NCBI RefSeq assembly: GCF_012034175.1
Contig: NZ_JAATEJ010000008.1
Span: forward strand, 210,644 to 274,643
Reading direction: 5' to 3'
Length of the DNA stretch: 64,000 nucleotides
Source: Actinacidiphila epipremni
Lineage (GTDB): Bacteria > Actinomycetota > Actinomycetes > Streptomycetales > Streptomycetaceae
Both the position numbers and the translations under genes were made by a program. Positions within the stretch are counted from its first letter, which is position 1; each line of letters opens with the position of its first letter. The notes beneath the pieces were generated by a model. It saw nothing but the letters and a program-made list of their open reading frames with translations. It ran no database searches and was not told where the DNA came from. Below, in pieces: positions 1 to 8,081 of this stretch.

Positions 1-252
1 CATGGCGCCCTCCAGCGCCGGGGCCAGGGTGCCGGGTTCGTCGAAGTCCGCGACGGCGAGCTCGGCCCCGGCGTCCGCGAGCGCCACCGCGGCGGGCGCG
101 GACTTGTCCCGTACGAGGGCCCGCACCGCCCGGCCGCCGGCCAGCAGCCGGCGCGCGGTCGCACCGCCCTGCCTGCCGGTCGCGCCGGTCACGGCGACGG
201 GCCCGCCGGTGGACCCGGGTCCGCCGGGGGTACGTGCGGGTGTGGCGGTCAT
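1..252 (-). CDS. NAD(P)-binding (NmrA/SDR-like) protein, N-terminal part, cut by window edge
   Basis: Reading leftwards from an ATG at 252, 84 codons run without a stop to the window edge, so only the N-terminus is seen. After a Gly/Pro-rich lead the protein has VAVTGATGRQGGATARRLL, a Rossmann nucleotide-binding strand-loop-helix with the GxTGxxG pattern typical of NmrA-like and atypical short-chain dehydrogenases. It is followed by VRALVRDKSA and a second strand ending ADFDEPGTL, the usual place for the acidic residue. The substrate cannot be told. It is divergent from the TetR-family gene at 364 with a shared intergenic region of about 110 bp, so it is a likely target of that regulator (inference from layout). 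Confidence 0.8.
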   Translation of the reverse strand, partial: MTATPARTPGGPGSTGGPVAVTGATGRQGGATARRLLAGGRAVRALVRDKSAPAAVALADAGAELAVADFDEPGTLAPALEGAM

Positions 253-363
253 GGCGTCCTCCCCTTCCCCGGGCGGCCGTTCGGCACGGCACAGCGGATG
301 GACCCGGGGGACAGATGGAATACTTCAACCCGGTTGGGTGCCGTCCTCAAGGGGTTCCGTGAC

Positions 364-1251
364 ATGACCGACAACGACGACATGACCGCGAAGACCGTAC
401 CGAGCAGCGGCGGCAGCAGCACCGGCACCAGCGGCGGCACGGGCAGCACCAGAACCGGCGACCGCGCCGACGCCCGCCGCAACCGCGCCAAGGTCCTCGC
501 CGCCGCCGGCGACGCCTTCGCCGCGGGCGGCCTGGATGTCCCGCTCGGCGAGATCGCCCGCCGCGCGGGCGTCGGCGCCGGCACCGTCTACCGGCACTTC
601 CCGAGCAAGCAGGCCCTGCTCGAAGCGGTGTTCGCCCAGCACCTGAGCGACCTGGCCGCCTCGGGGGAGCGCCGCATGGCCCGGTCGGAACCCGCCGACG
701 CCTTCTACGGGTTCGTGCGGGACGTCGTCGAGAAGTCCCACCGCCGCGGCGCCGTCTGCGACCTCGTGGCCGCCGACGCGAGCTGGCCGCGCCCGGTGCT
801 CACCGCCTCGCTGCTGCGCTTCCGCCAGGTCCTCACCGCGCTGCTGCACGCCGCGCAGCGCGCCGGCGGCGTCCGCGCCGACATCGGCCCCGACGACGTC
901 GTGTCCCTCACCGTCGGCTGCGCCGCGGTCCTCACCGCCCGCCGCGACCGCCCCGCGGGACTGCGGCTCGTCCAGCTCACCCTCGACGGCCTCCGGCCGC
1001 CCGGCTCCGTCACGAAAGACCCGGGCTTGCGTGACACCGCCGCCCGCTGCGAGGAGTGCGGCGCCGCCCTCACCGCCCACCCCACCGGCCGCCCGCCGCG
1101 CTTCTGCGGCGCAACCTGCCGCCAGCGCGCCCACCGCCGCCGCGCCGCGCCCCACGGCACGGCGCCGGCCGGCGAGTTCGCGGACGCCCCTCAGCCGGCG
1201 TCCGCGGCTGGGCCCAGCCCGCGCAGCCGCCCGTCCAGCTCGCGCGCGTAG
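364..1251 (+). CDS. TetR-family transcriptional regulator with Cys-rich C-terminal tail
   Basis: The 295-residue product begins with a low-complexity Ser/Gly/Thr stretch. The TetR helix-turn-helix follows at about residues 38-85 (LGEIARRAGVGAGTVYRHF), then a helical ligand-binding region to about 215. The ATG at 364 is chosen because AAGGGG lies about 10 bases upstream; an in-frame ATG at 298 is possible but lacks a comparable site. The tail is unusual for TetR: C229-X2-C232-X15-C248-X3-C252 followed by an Arg/His-rich segment, the pattern of a small zinc-binding knuckle. It is divergent from the NAD(P)-binding gene at 252 and overlaps the convergent oxidoreductase gene by 61 bases. Confidence 0.85.
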   Translation: MTDNDDMTAKTVPSSGGSSTGTSGGTGSTRTGDRADARRNRAKVLAAAGDAFAAGGLDVPLGEIARRAGVGAGTVYRHFPSKQALLEAVFAQHLSDLAASGERRMARSEPADAFYGFVRDVVEKSHRRGAVCDLVAADASWPRPVLTASLLRFRQVLTALLHAAQRAGGVRADIGPDDVVSLTVGCAAVLTARRDRPAGLRLVQLTLDGLRPPGSVTKDPGLRDTAARCEECGAALTAHPTGRPPRFCGATCRQRAHRRRAAPHGTAPAGEFADAPQPASAAGPSPRSRPSSSRA

Positions 1252-2171
1252 AAGTCCAGGAAGCCGTCCGGGTCCGGCCCGGCGTTCTGCAGCACGATCC
1301 GGTCGAAGCCCGCGTCCAGATAGCGCTGCACGGCCGCCACGTAGCGGTCCGGCTCGGGCCCACACGCGAACTTCGCCAGCACGTCCTCGACCCGCACCGT
1401 GCCGGTGGCGGCCTCGAAGTTGACCGGGTTGGGCAGCTCGCTCATCACCTTCCAGCCGGTCAGCGCCCACCGCGACGTCGTCCACGCGGCCTTCGCCGCG
1501 CTCCGCTCGTCCGTCGCCCACGCCACCGGCACCTCGGCGTACCGCGGCCCCGAGCCGCCCGCCGCCCGGTAGCCGGCGACGATCGACGGCTCGTCCTCGG
1601 TCGCGAACAGCCCGTCGCCCAGCTCCGCCGCCAGCGACGCCGAGTCCGGGCCGCTCGCGGCCACCGCGATGAGCGGCAGCCGCTCGGGCAGGTCGAAGAC
1701 CCGGGCGTCGGCCAGCCGCAGGTGCCGGCCCTCGTAGGACTGGTAACCGCCGCGCCACAGCAGCCGGATGATCTCCAGGGCCTCCCGCAGCAGCTCGTGG
1801 CGCACCCGGACGGCGTCCGGGAAGCCGGTGCCGACGACATGCTCGTTGAGCCGCTCCCCGGAGCCGACGCCCAGCACGAACCGGTCGCCGCTGACGAGCG
1901 CGAGGGTGGCCGCGGCCTGCGCGACGACCGCCGGGTGGTAGCGGACCGTCGGGCACGTCACGCCGGTGGCCAGGCCGATCCGCTCGGTGCTTGCCGCGAT
2001 CGCCCCGAGCACCGTCCAGGCGAAGGGGGAGTGCCCCTGGACGTCCAGCCACGGGTGGAAGTGGTCGCTCATCTCGACGAAGTCGAAGCCCGCGGCCTCG
2101 GCGCGTACCGCCTGCCGGACGAGCTCGCGCGGCCCGAAGGCCTCCGCGGCCAGCTTGTAACCGATCTCCAT
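1191..2171 (-). CDS. LLM-class F420-dependent oxidoreductase (F420-G6PDH-like family)
   Basis: This 326-residue protein has the luciferase-like monooxygenase barrel. It starts MEIGYKLAAEAFGPRELV, has FVEMSDHFHPW near residue 35, and TGVTCPTVRYHPA and VLGVGSGERLNEHV further on. These are hallmarks of the actinobacterial branch related to F420-dependent glucose-6-phosphate dehydrogenase. It probably transfers hydride between F420 and an unidentified substrate; true Fgd activity is not implied. The start at 2171 is favoured over an upstream in-frame ATG because GAGGA sits 8 bases before it. Its last 61 bases overlap the end of the TetR gene on the other strand. Confidence 0.85.
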   Translation of the reverse strand: MEIGYKLAAEAFGPRELVRQAVRAEAAGFDFVEMSDHFHPWLDVQGHSPFAWTVLGAIAASTERIGLATGVTCPTVRYHPAVVAQAAATLALVSGDRFVLGVGSGERLNEHVVGTGFPDAVRVRHELLREALEIIRLLWRGGYQSYEGRHLRLADARVFDLPERLPLIAVAASGPDSASLAAELGDGLFATEDEPSIVAGYRAAGGSGPRYAEVPVAWATDERSAAKAAWTTSRWALTGWKVMSELPNPVNFEAATGTVRVEDVLAKFACGPEPDRYVAAVQRYLDAGFDRIVLQNAGPDPDGFLDFYARELDGRLRGLGPAADAG

Positions 2172-2416
2172 GCCGCCATCCTCGGCCCGCCGCCGCCCCG
2201 CGCCCCGGACCTCGTCCCCGCCGGGCGGCCATCCCATCCGAACGGCGGACCGCGCGCCCCGGCCCTACCCCCGCCCGTACTCCCGCTCGCGCCCGCCACC
2301 CGCCCGGCGGGCAATGTTCGCGCTCCCGCCTCTTGAGCACCTCACGCACCAGCGGCATGCTGGGGGCGCCCGCTCCCGCGGGCGTACGGTCCCGGCCGGT
2401 CACCGAGAGGACAACG

Positions 2417-3166
2417 ATGGCCTCGTCTTCCTTCCCCTTCGACCGCCGCACCCTGCTGCGCGGCACCCTGGCCGCCGGCGCGGGTGCCGTGCTCGGGCCG
2501 GTCCTGCTGACCGGCGCGGCCTCCGCCTACTCCTGGTCGCGCACCCTCCAGCAGGGCATGACCGGCGCGGACGTCACCGAGCTGCAGATCCGGGTCGCCG
2601 GCTGGGCGACGGCGAGCCCCGCCCACACCCGGGTCGCCATCGACGGCGACTTCGGCCCCGGCACCGCCACCGCGGTCCGGCTCTTCCAGTCCGCCTACGG
2701 CCTCGCGTCGGACGCGATCGTCGGCCCGGCCACCCAGGCGCAGCTCAACGCGCTCCAGCAGTCCGACGGCTCGACGGTCCATTTCAACTTCAGCGAGTTC
2801 ACCGACCGGGTCAGCGGCACCTTCGCCGGCGGCAAGGTCAGCGCCGCCGCGGCCAAGGAGAACGCCCGCCGGCTGATGTACAAGCTCGAAGCCCTGCGCA
2901 AGAAGCTCGGCAACGTGCCCATCACCGTCAACTCCGGCTTCCGCAGTATCGCGCACAACGCCTCGGTCGGCGGCGCGAGCGACAGCATGCACCTGTACGG
3001 CACGGCCGCCGACCTCGGCGTCGCGGGCGTGGCCAACAAGACCGTCTACAAGAAGGCCGAGACCTGCGGCTTCTCCGGCCTGGAGACGTACACCGAGGAC
3101 CACCAGCACGTCGACAGCCGCGCCGACCTCGGCCGCGCCTGGTGGTGGGAGAACGGCACCATCTGA
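2417..3166 (+). CDS. Tat-exported peptidoglycan-binding D-Ala-D-Ala carboxypeptidase (M15)
   Basis: The product has 249 residues. Residues 1-37 form a twin-arginine signal (DRRTLLRG, hydrophobic core, ASA before Tyr38). A PG_binding_1 repeat spans about 45-112 (TELQIRV...DGDFGPGTATAVRLFQ). A zinc peptidase of the M15 family fills about 118-245. Expected zinc ligands and active-site residues are visible: SGFRS at 173-177, H192 and D199 in SMHLYGTAAD, and H229/H231 in EDHQHVD. It should act outside the cell on peptidoglycan stem peptides. The gene is alone on its strand, with no operon partner within 200 bp. Confidence 0.9.
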   Translation: MASSSFPFDRRTLLRGTLAAGAGAVLGPVLLTGAASAYSWSRTLQQGMTGADVTELQIRVAGWATASPAHTRVAIDGDFGPGTATAVRLFQSAYGLASDAIVGPATQAQLNALQQSDGSTVHFNFSEFTDRVSGTFAGGKVSAAAAKENARRLMYKLEALRKKLGNVPITVNSGFRSIAHNASVGGASDSMHLYGTAADLGVAGVANKTVYKKAETCGFSGLETYTEDHQHVDSRADLGRAWWWENGTI

Positions 3167-3190
3167 ACCACCTGACGGTACGTATCCCGG

Positions 3191-3212
3191 CGCCGGCCGT
3201 CTCCCGCCGGCG
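3191..3212 (+). terminator. small GC hairpin after the M15 gene
   Basis: A 7-bp perfect inverted repeat (CGCCGGC / GCCGGCG, 8-base loop) lies 25 bases past the M15 stop codon. There is no T-run after it, so it is only a weak terminator candidate. Confidence 0.3.
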
Positions 3213-3369
3213 AAGGGGTACGGAAAGCCCGCGCACGAACCCGGGGGGTTTTCCCGATGGCCGGGGCGGGCGCGTGGTCGATAGCGTCGACGAGCCGGCC
3301 CACCAGGCCCGCGAACAGCGCTTTCCTCGCGCGACCGCCACGACCTTGCCTCACGGGGAGACACACCTC

Positions 3370-4116
3370 ATGCGCCAGCCGCGCCGCACCTTCGGGACCC
3401 TCACGGCCACCACCGTCGCCCTCGGCGGCCTCGGGCTCACCCTGGTCTCGTGCAACGCCGTCAAGGGCCGGACCGCCGAGGACGACAGCGCCCTGACCGG
3501 GACGATCACCTCCGTACGGCTGGACAACGGCTCCGGCGCCGTCTCGGTCACCGGCGTCCCGGACGGCACCGCCCTGTCCATGCACCGGAAATACGACTAC
3601 CGCGGCCACAAGCCGGCGAAGACCGCACCCCGGGTCGAGGACGGCGTGCTGGTGCTCGGCGGCTGCGGCGCCAAGTGCTCGGTCGACTACACCGTGCGCG
3701 TCCCGGCCGGCATCCCGGTCACCGGCAGGTCCAGCAACGGCGCCGTCCACCTCTCCCACGTCGGCGCCGTCACGGTGACGAGCGGCAACGGCCGGGTCGA
3801 CATGGACGGGGTGACCGGCGCCGTCCACGTCGGCACCGGCAACGGCACCGTCACCGCCAAGGGCCTCACCGGCGGCGCCGGCGTCCAGGTCACGACGTCC
3901 AACGGCCGGGTCGACCTCGCCCTCGGCGCCCCCGCCGACGTCCAGGTCACCACGTCCAACGGCGCCGCCACCCTCACCGTCCCGCACGGCTCCTACCGTG
4001 TGTCCGCCACGACCCGCAACGGCCATAAGGACGTCACCGTGCCCGACGACCCGGCCGGCCGCAACCGGCTCGACGTGCGGACGGCCAACGGCGCCCTCAC
4101 CGTGCGGCAGGGCTGA
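3370..4116 (+). CDS. DUF4097-type beta-solenoid lipoprotein
   Basis: The 248-residue product has a lipoprotein signal with lipobox LVSC near residue 28, so it is probably anchored to the outer face of the membrane. The rest is a DUF4097-like beta-solenoid in which short turns recur: VTGRSSNGAV, VTSGNGRVD, VTTSNGRVD, VTTSNGAAT. Two extra cysteines (GGCGAKC, near 101-105) may form a disulfide. A strong GGGGAG ribosome site lies just before the ATG at 3370. The function of the family is unknown. In Streptomyces such proteins are often found near envelope or signalling genes, as here beside a cell-wall peptidase and stress regulators. Confidence 0.8.
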   Translation: MRQPRRTFGTLTATTVALGGLGLTLVSCNAVKGRTAEDDSALTGTITSVRLDNGSGAVSVTGVPDGTALSMHRKYDYRGHKPAKTAPRVEDGVLVLGGCGAKCSVDYTVRVPAGIPVTGRSSNGAVHLSHVGAVTVTSGNGRVDMDGVTGAVHVGTGNGTVTAKGLTGGAGVQVTTSNGRVDLALGAPADVQVTTSNGAATLTVPHGSYRVSATTRNGHKDVTVPDDPAGRNRLDVRTANGALTVRQG

Positions 4117-4345
4117 CCGCCGGGCGGCCGGCGGCCCGCGGACCGGCGGCGAAACAGGCCCCGCGCCCCCGGACCGGCACCCCGGGCGCGGTCGGCCGGC
4201 CTGCGTGCGCGGAATCCGGGCATGCGGACGGGTGGAGGTTGATATACATGGGTCCGTTGCTTCCGGTTCTGCTCACCCCGGTGGTCGCCCGCCCGCCCGG
4301 GAGCGGGCCCGCGCCTCGGGCGGCGGCAACGGGAAGGGGAGAGCG

Positions 4346-4816
4346 ATGTGGGGACAGCGGAAGCTGACCGCGCCGGTGGGAAGCGCCGGCTCCGGGCCTG
4401 CTTCTTCCGGCCGGGTGCGCGAGGTCTACGCCGGTGAGCCGGGCGCCATCGGTGCCGCGCGCCGGCTGGCCGCCGCCTTCCTCGACGACGTGCGGACCGC
4501 GGGCACCGCGGTCGGCCCGCAGTGCGTGGCCGACGTGCAGCTGGTCGTCAGCGAGCTGGTCACCAACGCCGTCAAGCACGCCGGCGGGCCCTGCGGCGTC
4601 GAACTGCGCCTGCTCGACCGGGACACCGTGCTGGAGATCGCCGTCTGGGACGGGTCCGCGCACGGCGCCACCGTCATGGAGCCCGACCCGGAGCGCGTCG
4701 GACGGCACGGCATGGAGATCGTGACGGCGCTGTGCGGCGGCTTCGAGGTCACCCGAGTCCCCGAGGGCAAGCGCATCACGGTCCGGATGGACCTGCGCCC
4801 GGCGCCGGTGGCCTGA
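4346..4816 (+). CDS. ATP-binding anti-sigma-factor-like protein (RsbW/SpoIIAB GHKL fold)
   Basis: The 156-residue product carries the HATPase_c_2 fold. An N-box is visible as LVVSELVTNAVKHAGG (about residues 70-85), followed by AVWDGS and RHGMEIVTALCGG in place of the G1/G2 boxes, the loose form seen in the many Streptomyces RsbW-like proteins. It may bind a SigB-class sigma factor and phosphorylate a STAS antagonist. Both partner types are encoded next door (sigma at 4974-5849, STAS at 6009-6380), but the pairing is inferred from position only. AAGGGGAG precedes the ATG. The gene converges on the sigma factor gene across a terminator hairpin. Confidence 0.8.
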   Translation: MWGQRKLTAPVGSAGSGPASSGRVREVYAGEPGAIGAARRLAAAFLDDVRTAGTAVGPQCVADVQLVVSELVTNAVKHAGGPCGVELRLLDRDTVLEIAVWDGSAHGATVMEPDPERVGRHGMEIVTALCGGFEVTRVPEGKRITVRMDLRPAPVA

Positions 4817-4915
4817 GCCGCCCGCAACACCCGCCCCCCCCGCGCCATGTGCGCACCTCCTGCGTCACGAGCCGACGGAGCAGGCACACGGAGCAGGCAC
4901 GCAGAGGCAGCAGAA

Positions 4916-4945
4916 ATCCCCTGGCACCGCCCGGTGCCAGGGGAT
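4916..4945. terminator. bidirectional terminator hairpin
   Basis: A perfect 13-bp inverted repeat (ATCCCCTGGCACC and its complement) with a 4-base GCCC loop lies between the convergent anti-sigma and sigma factor genes. Its symmetry suits termination from both sides. Confidence 0.8.
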
Positions 4946-4973
4946 CGTCGTACGCCGCCGTAAGGGCCGGGCC

Positions 4974-5849
4974 TCAGCGCTCGGTCAGCATTCCCGCCCG
5001 CAGCTTGGCCAGCAGCCGGGAGATGAGCCGCGAGACATGCATCTGCGAGCAGCCCAGCTCCGCGCCGATCTCGGCCTGCGTCATCTCCTCGCCGAACCGC
5101 ATCTGCAGGATGCGGCGTTCGCGCTCGGTGAGCTTGTGCAGCATCGGCGCGAGCGCCTGGAAGTCCTCGACGAGCTCCATCGCCGGGTCGCACTCGCCCA
5201 GCGTCTCGGCGTACGTACGGCCCTCGTCGTCCTGGCCGTCACCCGCGGGCATGTCCAGCGAGCCGGCCGTGTAGCCGTTGGACGCCACCAGGCCCTCGAT
5301 GACCTCCTCCTCGGAGATCTCCAGATACGCGGCCAGTTCCGCCACCGTCGGCGGCGCGTCGAGGACCCCGGTGAGGTGGTCGCGCGCCTTGGCCAGCTCC
5401 ACCCGCAGCTCCTGGAGCCGGCGCGGCACATGCACCGCCCACGAGGTGTCACGGAAGAACCGCTTCATCTCGCCCACGATGTACGGCACCGCGAAGGTGG
5501 TGAACTCCACCTCGCGGCTGAGCTCGAACCGGTCGATCGCCTTGATCAGCCCGATGGTGCCGACCTGGAGGATGTCCTCCATCTCCTCCGGGCCGCGGCC
5601 CCGGAAGCGCCGGGCCGCGAACTGCACCAGCGACATGTTCATCTCGATGAGCGTGCCGCGCACGTACGAGAACTCGGCCGTGCCCTCCTCAAGTGACTGC
5701 AGCCGGGCGAAGAACAGCCGCGACAGCTCCCGAGCGTCGCGGGGGGAGACCTTCGCGGGCTCCGCCACAGCCGGGAGGTCGTCCAGTGAGGAACGGGTGT
5801 GGCCGGTCGGTATCGACGGCAGAGCCGTCGCTGCGGATTGCGCGGACAT
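4974..5849 (-). CDS. RNA polymerase sigma factor, SigB/SigF/SigG subfamily
   Basis: The 291-residue product has sigma-70 regions 2 to 4. Region 2 includes EDILQVGTIGLIKAIDRF and the core/-10 binding segment FTTFAVPYIVGEMKRFFRD. Region 3 begins at WAVHVPRRLQELRVEL. The region 4 helix-turn-helix reads MTQAEIGAELGCSQMHVSR. Region 1.1 is absent, and the motifs are those of the Streptomyces stress and differentiation sigma factors controlled by anti-sigma/antagonist partner switching. A SigB-like promoter is visible upstream (5892-5916), which suggests autoregulation. It is divergent from the STAS/stressosome genes, which probably supply its control. Confidence 0.93.
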   Translation of the reverse strand: MSAQSAATALPSIPTGHTRSSLDDLPAVAEPAKVSPRDARELSRLFFARLQSLEEGTAEFSYVRGTLIEMNMSLVQFAARRFRGRGPEEMEDILQVGTIGLIKAIDRFELSREVEFTTFAVPYIVGEMKRFFRDTSWAVHVPRRLQELRVELAKARDHLTGVLDAPPTVAELAAYLEISEEEVIEGLVASNGYTAGSLDMPAGDGQDDEGRTYAETLGECDPAMELVEDFQALAPMLHKLTERERRILQMRFGEEMTQAEIGAELGCSQMHVSRLISRLLAKLRAGMLTER

Positions 5850-5891
5850 CGTCTCTCTTCACCTCGCATCGCCGAGTGGGACATTCTGGCC

Positions 5892-5916
5892 CTACCCGGC
5901 TTCGGAGGGCTTACAC
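5892..5916 (-). promoter_or_regulatory. SigB-type promoter for the sigma factor gene
   Basis: On the minus strand GTGT (5913-5916), a 15-base spacer and GGGTAG (5892-5897) match the published Streptomyces SigB-class pattern GNNT-N14-16-GGGTA. The expected transcript would begin about 35 bases before the sigma factor ATG at 5849. This points to autoregulation or control by a related sigma factor. Confidence 0.6.
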
Positions 5917-6008
5917 AACTTCGCCGGGGAGTCCGTCGCCGCACACCGGCCCGCCCCGTGCGTACCATGGCGCCCCTGGGACCCGCCCGGTGTGCGAAGG
6001 AGGAACCC

Positions 6009-6380
6009 GTGAGCGACCCCCGTCCCCAGCCCCACCACGACCCCGTCCTGACGGTGACCGCCGGGCCGCACGCCGCGGGCCCGGCGCTGATCACCGTCAC
6101 CGGCGAACTGGACTTCTCCACCGCCGCGGACCTGCGCGACACCCTCGACGACACCCCCATGACCGCCGCCGGGCTGGTGATCGACCTCACCGGCCTGCGC
6201 TACTGCGACTCCACCGGGTTGACCGTCCTGGTCACCGCCTTCCAGCAGGCCAAGCGGGCCGGTGCGCCACTCGCCCTGGCCGGCCTGAACGCCACCCTCA
6301 ACCGGGTCTTCGACATCGCGGGACTGCATGCGATCTTCCCGTCCTACCCGACGGTAGACCAGGCGGTGCTCGCGATCTGA
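6009..6380 (+). CDS. STAS-domain anti-sigma factor antagonist (RsbV/SpoIIAA-like)
   Basis: The product has 123 residues, starting at GTG 6009 behind a very strong GAAGGAGGA site. The STAS fold is plain: ITVTGELDFSTAADLRD, then VIDLTGLRYCDSTGLTVLV. The Ser of CDSTG is the residue normally phosphorylated by the RsbW-type kinase. When unphosphorylated, such proteins bind the anti-sigma factor and free the sigma factor. It is divergent from the sigma gene and 56 bp upstream of rsbR, so it is probably read with the stressosome operon or as its first gene. Confidence 0.88.
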   Translation: MSDPRPQPHHDPVLTVTAGPHAAGPALITVTGELDFSTAADLRDTLDDTPMTAAGLVIDLTGLRYCDSTGLTVLVTAFQQAKRAGAPLALAGLNATLNRVFDIAGLHAIFPSYPTVDQAVLAI

Positions 6381-6436
6381 CCGCGCCGGGCCATGCCGTA
6401 GTCTCGCTCCGAACGATTGAACGAGAGGGGCGCGCC

Positions 6437-7282
6437 ATGGCGCACGACGAGTCGGACAAGTTGGTGGGCCTGCTCACCGACGGCCAGGACGACTTCACGG
6501 CCACGTGGATACGTATCGTGACGTCCACGCTCGCCGGCCGGCTCACCGCCGCCGAGATCCAGCAGGACCTCACCGAGATGTACCAGGCGCTGCTCACCGC
6601 CCTGCGCGACGGCGGACTGCACACCAGGGGCGAGGCGTACGGCGAGGTCCGCAGCCTGCTGACCGAGCTGTCCCGCAACCGGGCCCGGCAGGGCTTCACC
6701 CCGACCGAGACCGCGGTGAGCCTGTTCTCCCTCAAGGAGGTGCTGGAGCCCGCGCTCAGCAGCCCCGAGGACGTCAGCGCCTACCTCCAGTTCTCCCGGG
6801 TGCTGGACGACCTCGGTCTCTACACCGTCGAGGTGCATGCCAAGACCCGCGAGGAGATCATCTCCGCGCAGGCCGAGCAGCTGCTCGAACTGTCCACGCC
6901 CGTGGTGAAGTTGTGGGACGGCATCGTCGGTGTCCCGCTGGTCGGCACGCTGGACTCGGCCCGCACCCAGGTCGTGATGGAAAAGCTGCTCCAGTCGCTG
7001 CTCGACCAGAACGCCACCCACGCCATCGTCGACATCACCGGTGTCCCGTCCGTCGACACGCAGGTCGCCCAGCACCTGCTCAAGACCGTGGTGGCCGCCC
7101 GGATGATGGGCGCGGAGTGCACCATCTCCGGTATCCGCCCGCAGATCGCGCAGACCATCGTGGCGCTGGGCATCGAGTTCGGCGACATCACCACCAAGGC
7201 GACCCTCGCCGACGCCCTGCGCCATGCGCTGCGGCGCATCGAGCAGAACAGGGAGACGGCGCAGATCGGCGGCCTGCTGTGA
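6437..7282 (+). CDS. rsbR: RsbR-type stressosome scaffold/sensor protein
   Basis: The 281-residue product has an N-terminal helical sensor domain (about 1-150, the non-haem globin-like RsbR N-domain) and a C-terminal STAS domain (about 152-275). In the STAS part PSVDTQVAQHLLKT places T208 where the RsbT-phosphorylated Thr of Bacillus RsbR lies. The other regulatory site region, LVGTLDSART, has Ser (S174) rather than Thr. With RsbS it should build the stressosome shell that holds RsbT until stress. It begins the chain of overlapping genes: its TGA shares bases with the rsbS GTG. Confidence 0.9.
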   Translation: MAHDESDKLVGLLTDGQDDFTATWIRIVTSTLAGRLTAAEIQQDLTEMYQALLTALRDGGLHTRGEAYGEVRSLLTELSRNRARQGFTPTETAVSLFSLKEVLEPALSSPEDVSAYLQFSRVLDDLGLYTVEVHAKTREEIISAQAEQLLELSTPVVKLWDGIVGVPLVGTLDSARTQVVMEKLLQSLLDQNATHAIVDITGVPSVDTQVAQHLLKTVVAARMMGAECTISGIRPQIAQTIVALGIEFGDITTKATLADALRHALRRIEQNRETAQIGGLL

Positions 7283-7656
7283 CCGACCGGGTGCCGATAC
7301 TCAAGATCGGCGACATCCTGCTGGTCTCCATCCAGGTCGACCTGGAGGACCAGATGGTCCTCGACCTCCAGGACGACCTGTCCCGGCGGATCGTGGAGAC
7401 CGAGGCGCGCGGTGTCGTCATCGACATCTCCGCGCTGGAGATCGTCGACTCCTTCGTCGGCCGGATGCTCGCCACCATCGCCGCGATCTCCCGGGTGCTC
7501 GGCGCCGAGACCGTCGTCGTCGGCATGCGCCCGGCCGTCGCCATGACGCTGGTCGAACTGGGCCTGTCGCTCGGCGGGGTGCGGACCGCGCTCAACCTGG
7601 AGCAGGGGATCGGCGCGCTGCGCCGGGCCCGGAACCAGGGCCCGGTAAGCCGGTGA
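7279..7656 (+). CDS. rsbS: RsbS stressosome core protein
   Basis: This 125-residue single STAS domain starts at a GTG that overlaps the rsbR stop (GTGA). The N-terminus VPILKIGDILLVSIQ and the motif LEIVDSFVGRM are diagnostic. S58 corresponds to the RsbS serine phosphorylated by RsbT. It should form the inner shell of the stressosome with RsbR and hold RsbT inactive until stress. Confidence 0.93.
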   Translation: MTDRVPILKIGDILLVSIQVDLEDQMVLDLQDDLSRRIVETEARGVVIDISALEIVDSFVGRMLATIAAISRVLGAETVVVGMRPAVAMTLVELGLSLGGVRTALNLEQGIGALRRARNQGPVSR

Positions 7657-8081
7657 TACCCGGCGTGGAGCCGGCCGAGGAGACCGCGGCCGAGGAGTCG
7701 CACATCGTCGCCAACGCCGATGTGGTCAAGGCCCGGCAGACGGTACGGGCGTATGCGCAGCGCGCCCGGCTGTCACTGGTGGACCAGACGAAGCTGGTCA
7801 CGGCGGCGAGCGAACTGGCGCGCAACACCCTCACGTACGGCGGCGGCGGGACGATGCGGGTGAGCGTCGTGACGCGGGGCACCAGGACCGGCGTGAAGGT
7901 GGCCTTCCACGACGAGGGGCCCGGCATCCCGGACCTCGACCTCGCGCTGACCGACGGCTGGTCCTCCGGCAAGGGCATGGGGCTGGGGCTGAGCGGCGCC
8001 CGCCGGCTCGCCGACGAGTTCGACCTGGTGTCGCAGGCCGGCAAGGGCACGCATGTCGTGGTCGTGAAGTGGGCGCGATGA
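7653..8081 (+). CDS. rsbT: RsbT serine/threonine kinase, stressosome switch protein
   Basis: The 142-residue GHKL kinase starts at a GTG that overlaps the rsbS stop. It has the N-box TAASELARNTLTYGGGG, G1 box FHDEGPGIPDL and G2 region SGKGMGLGLSGARRL, in the order and spacing of RsbT. In Bacillus RsbT phosphorylates RsbR and RsbS, leaves the stressosome and activates the phosphatase RsbU. Here the RsbU-like partner is the last gene of the same operon (11067-12662). Confidence 0.93.
   Translation: MIPGVEPAEETAAEESHIVANADVVKARQTVRAYAQRARLSLVDQTKLVTAASELARNTLTYGGGGTMRVSVVTRGTRTGVKVAFHDEGPGIPDLDLALTDGWSSGKGMGLGLSGARRLADEFDLVSQAGKGTHVVVVKWAR

Noticed and set aside
298..363. An upstream ATG that would lengthen the first TetR protein by 22 residues
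   Set aside because: It lies in the presumed promoter zone of a divergent pair and lacks a ribosome site as good as the one before 364.
325..2466. A 713-codon minus-strand open frame opposite the TetR gene and across the LLM gene
   Set aside because: It is Arg/Gly/Ala-rich without family motifs and lies over two well-supported genes. High GC removes stop codons from other frames, so long antisense frames are expected.
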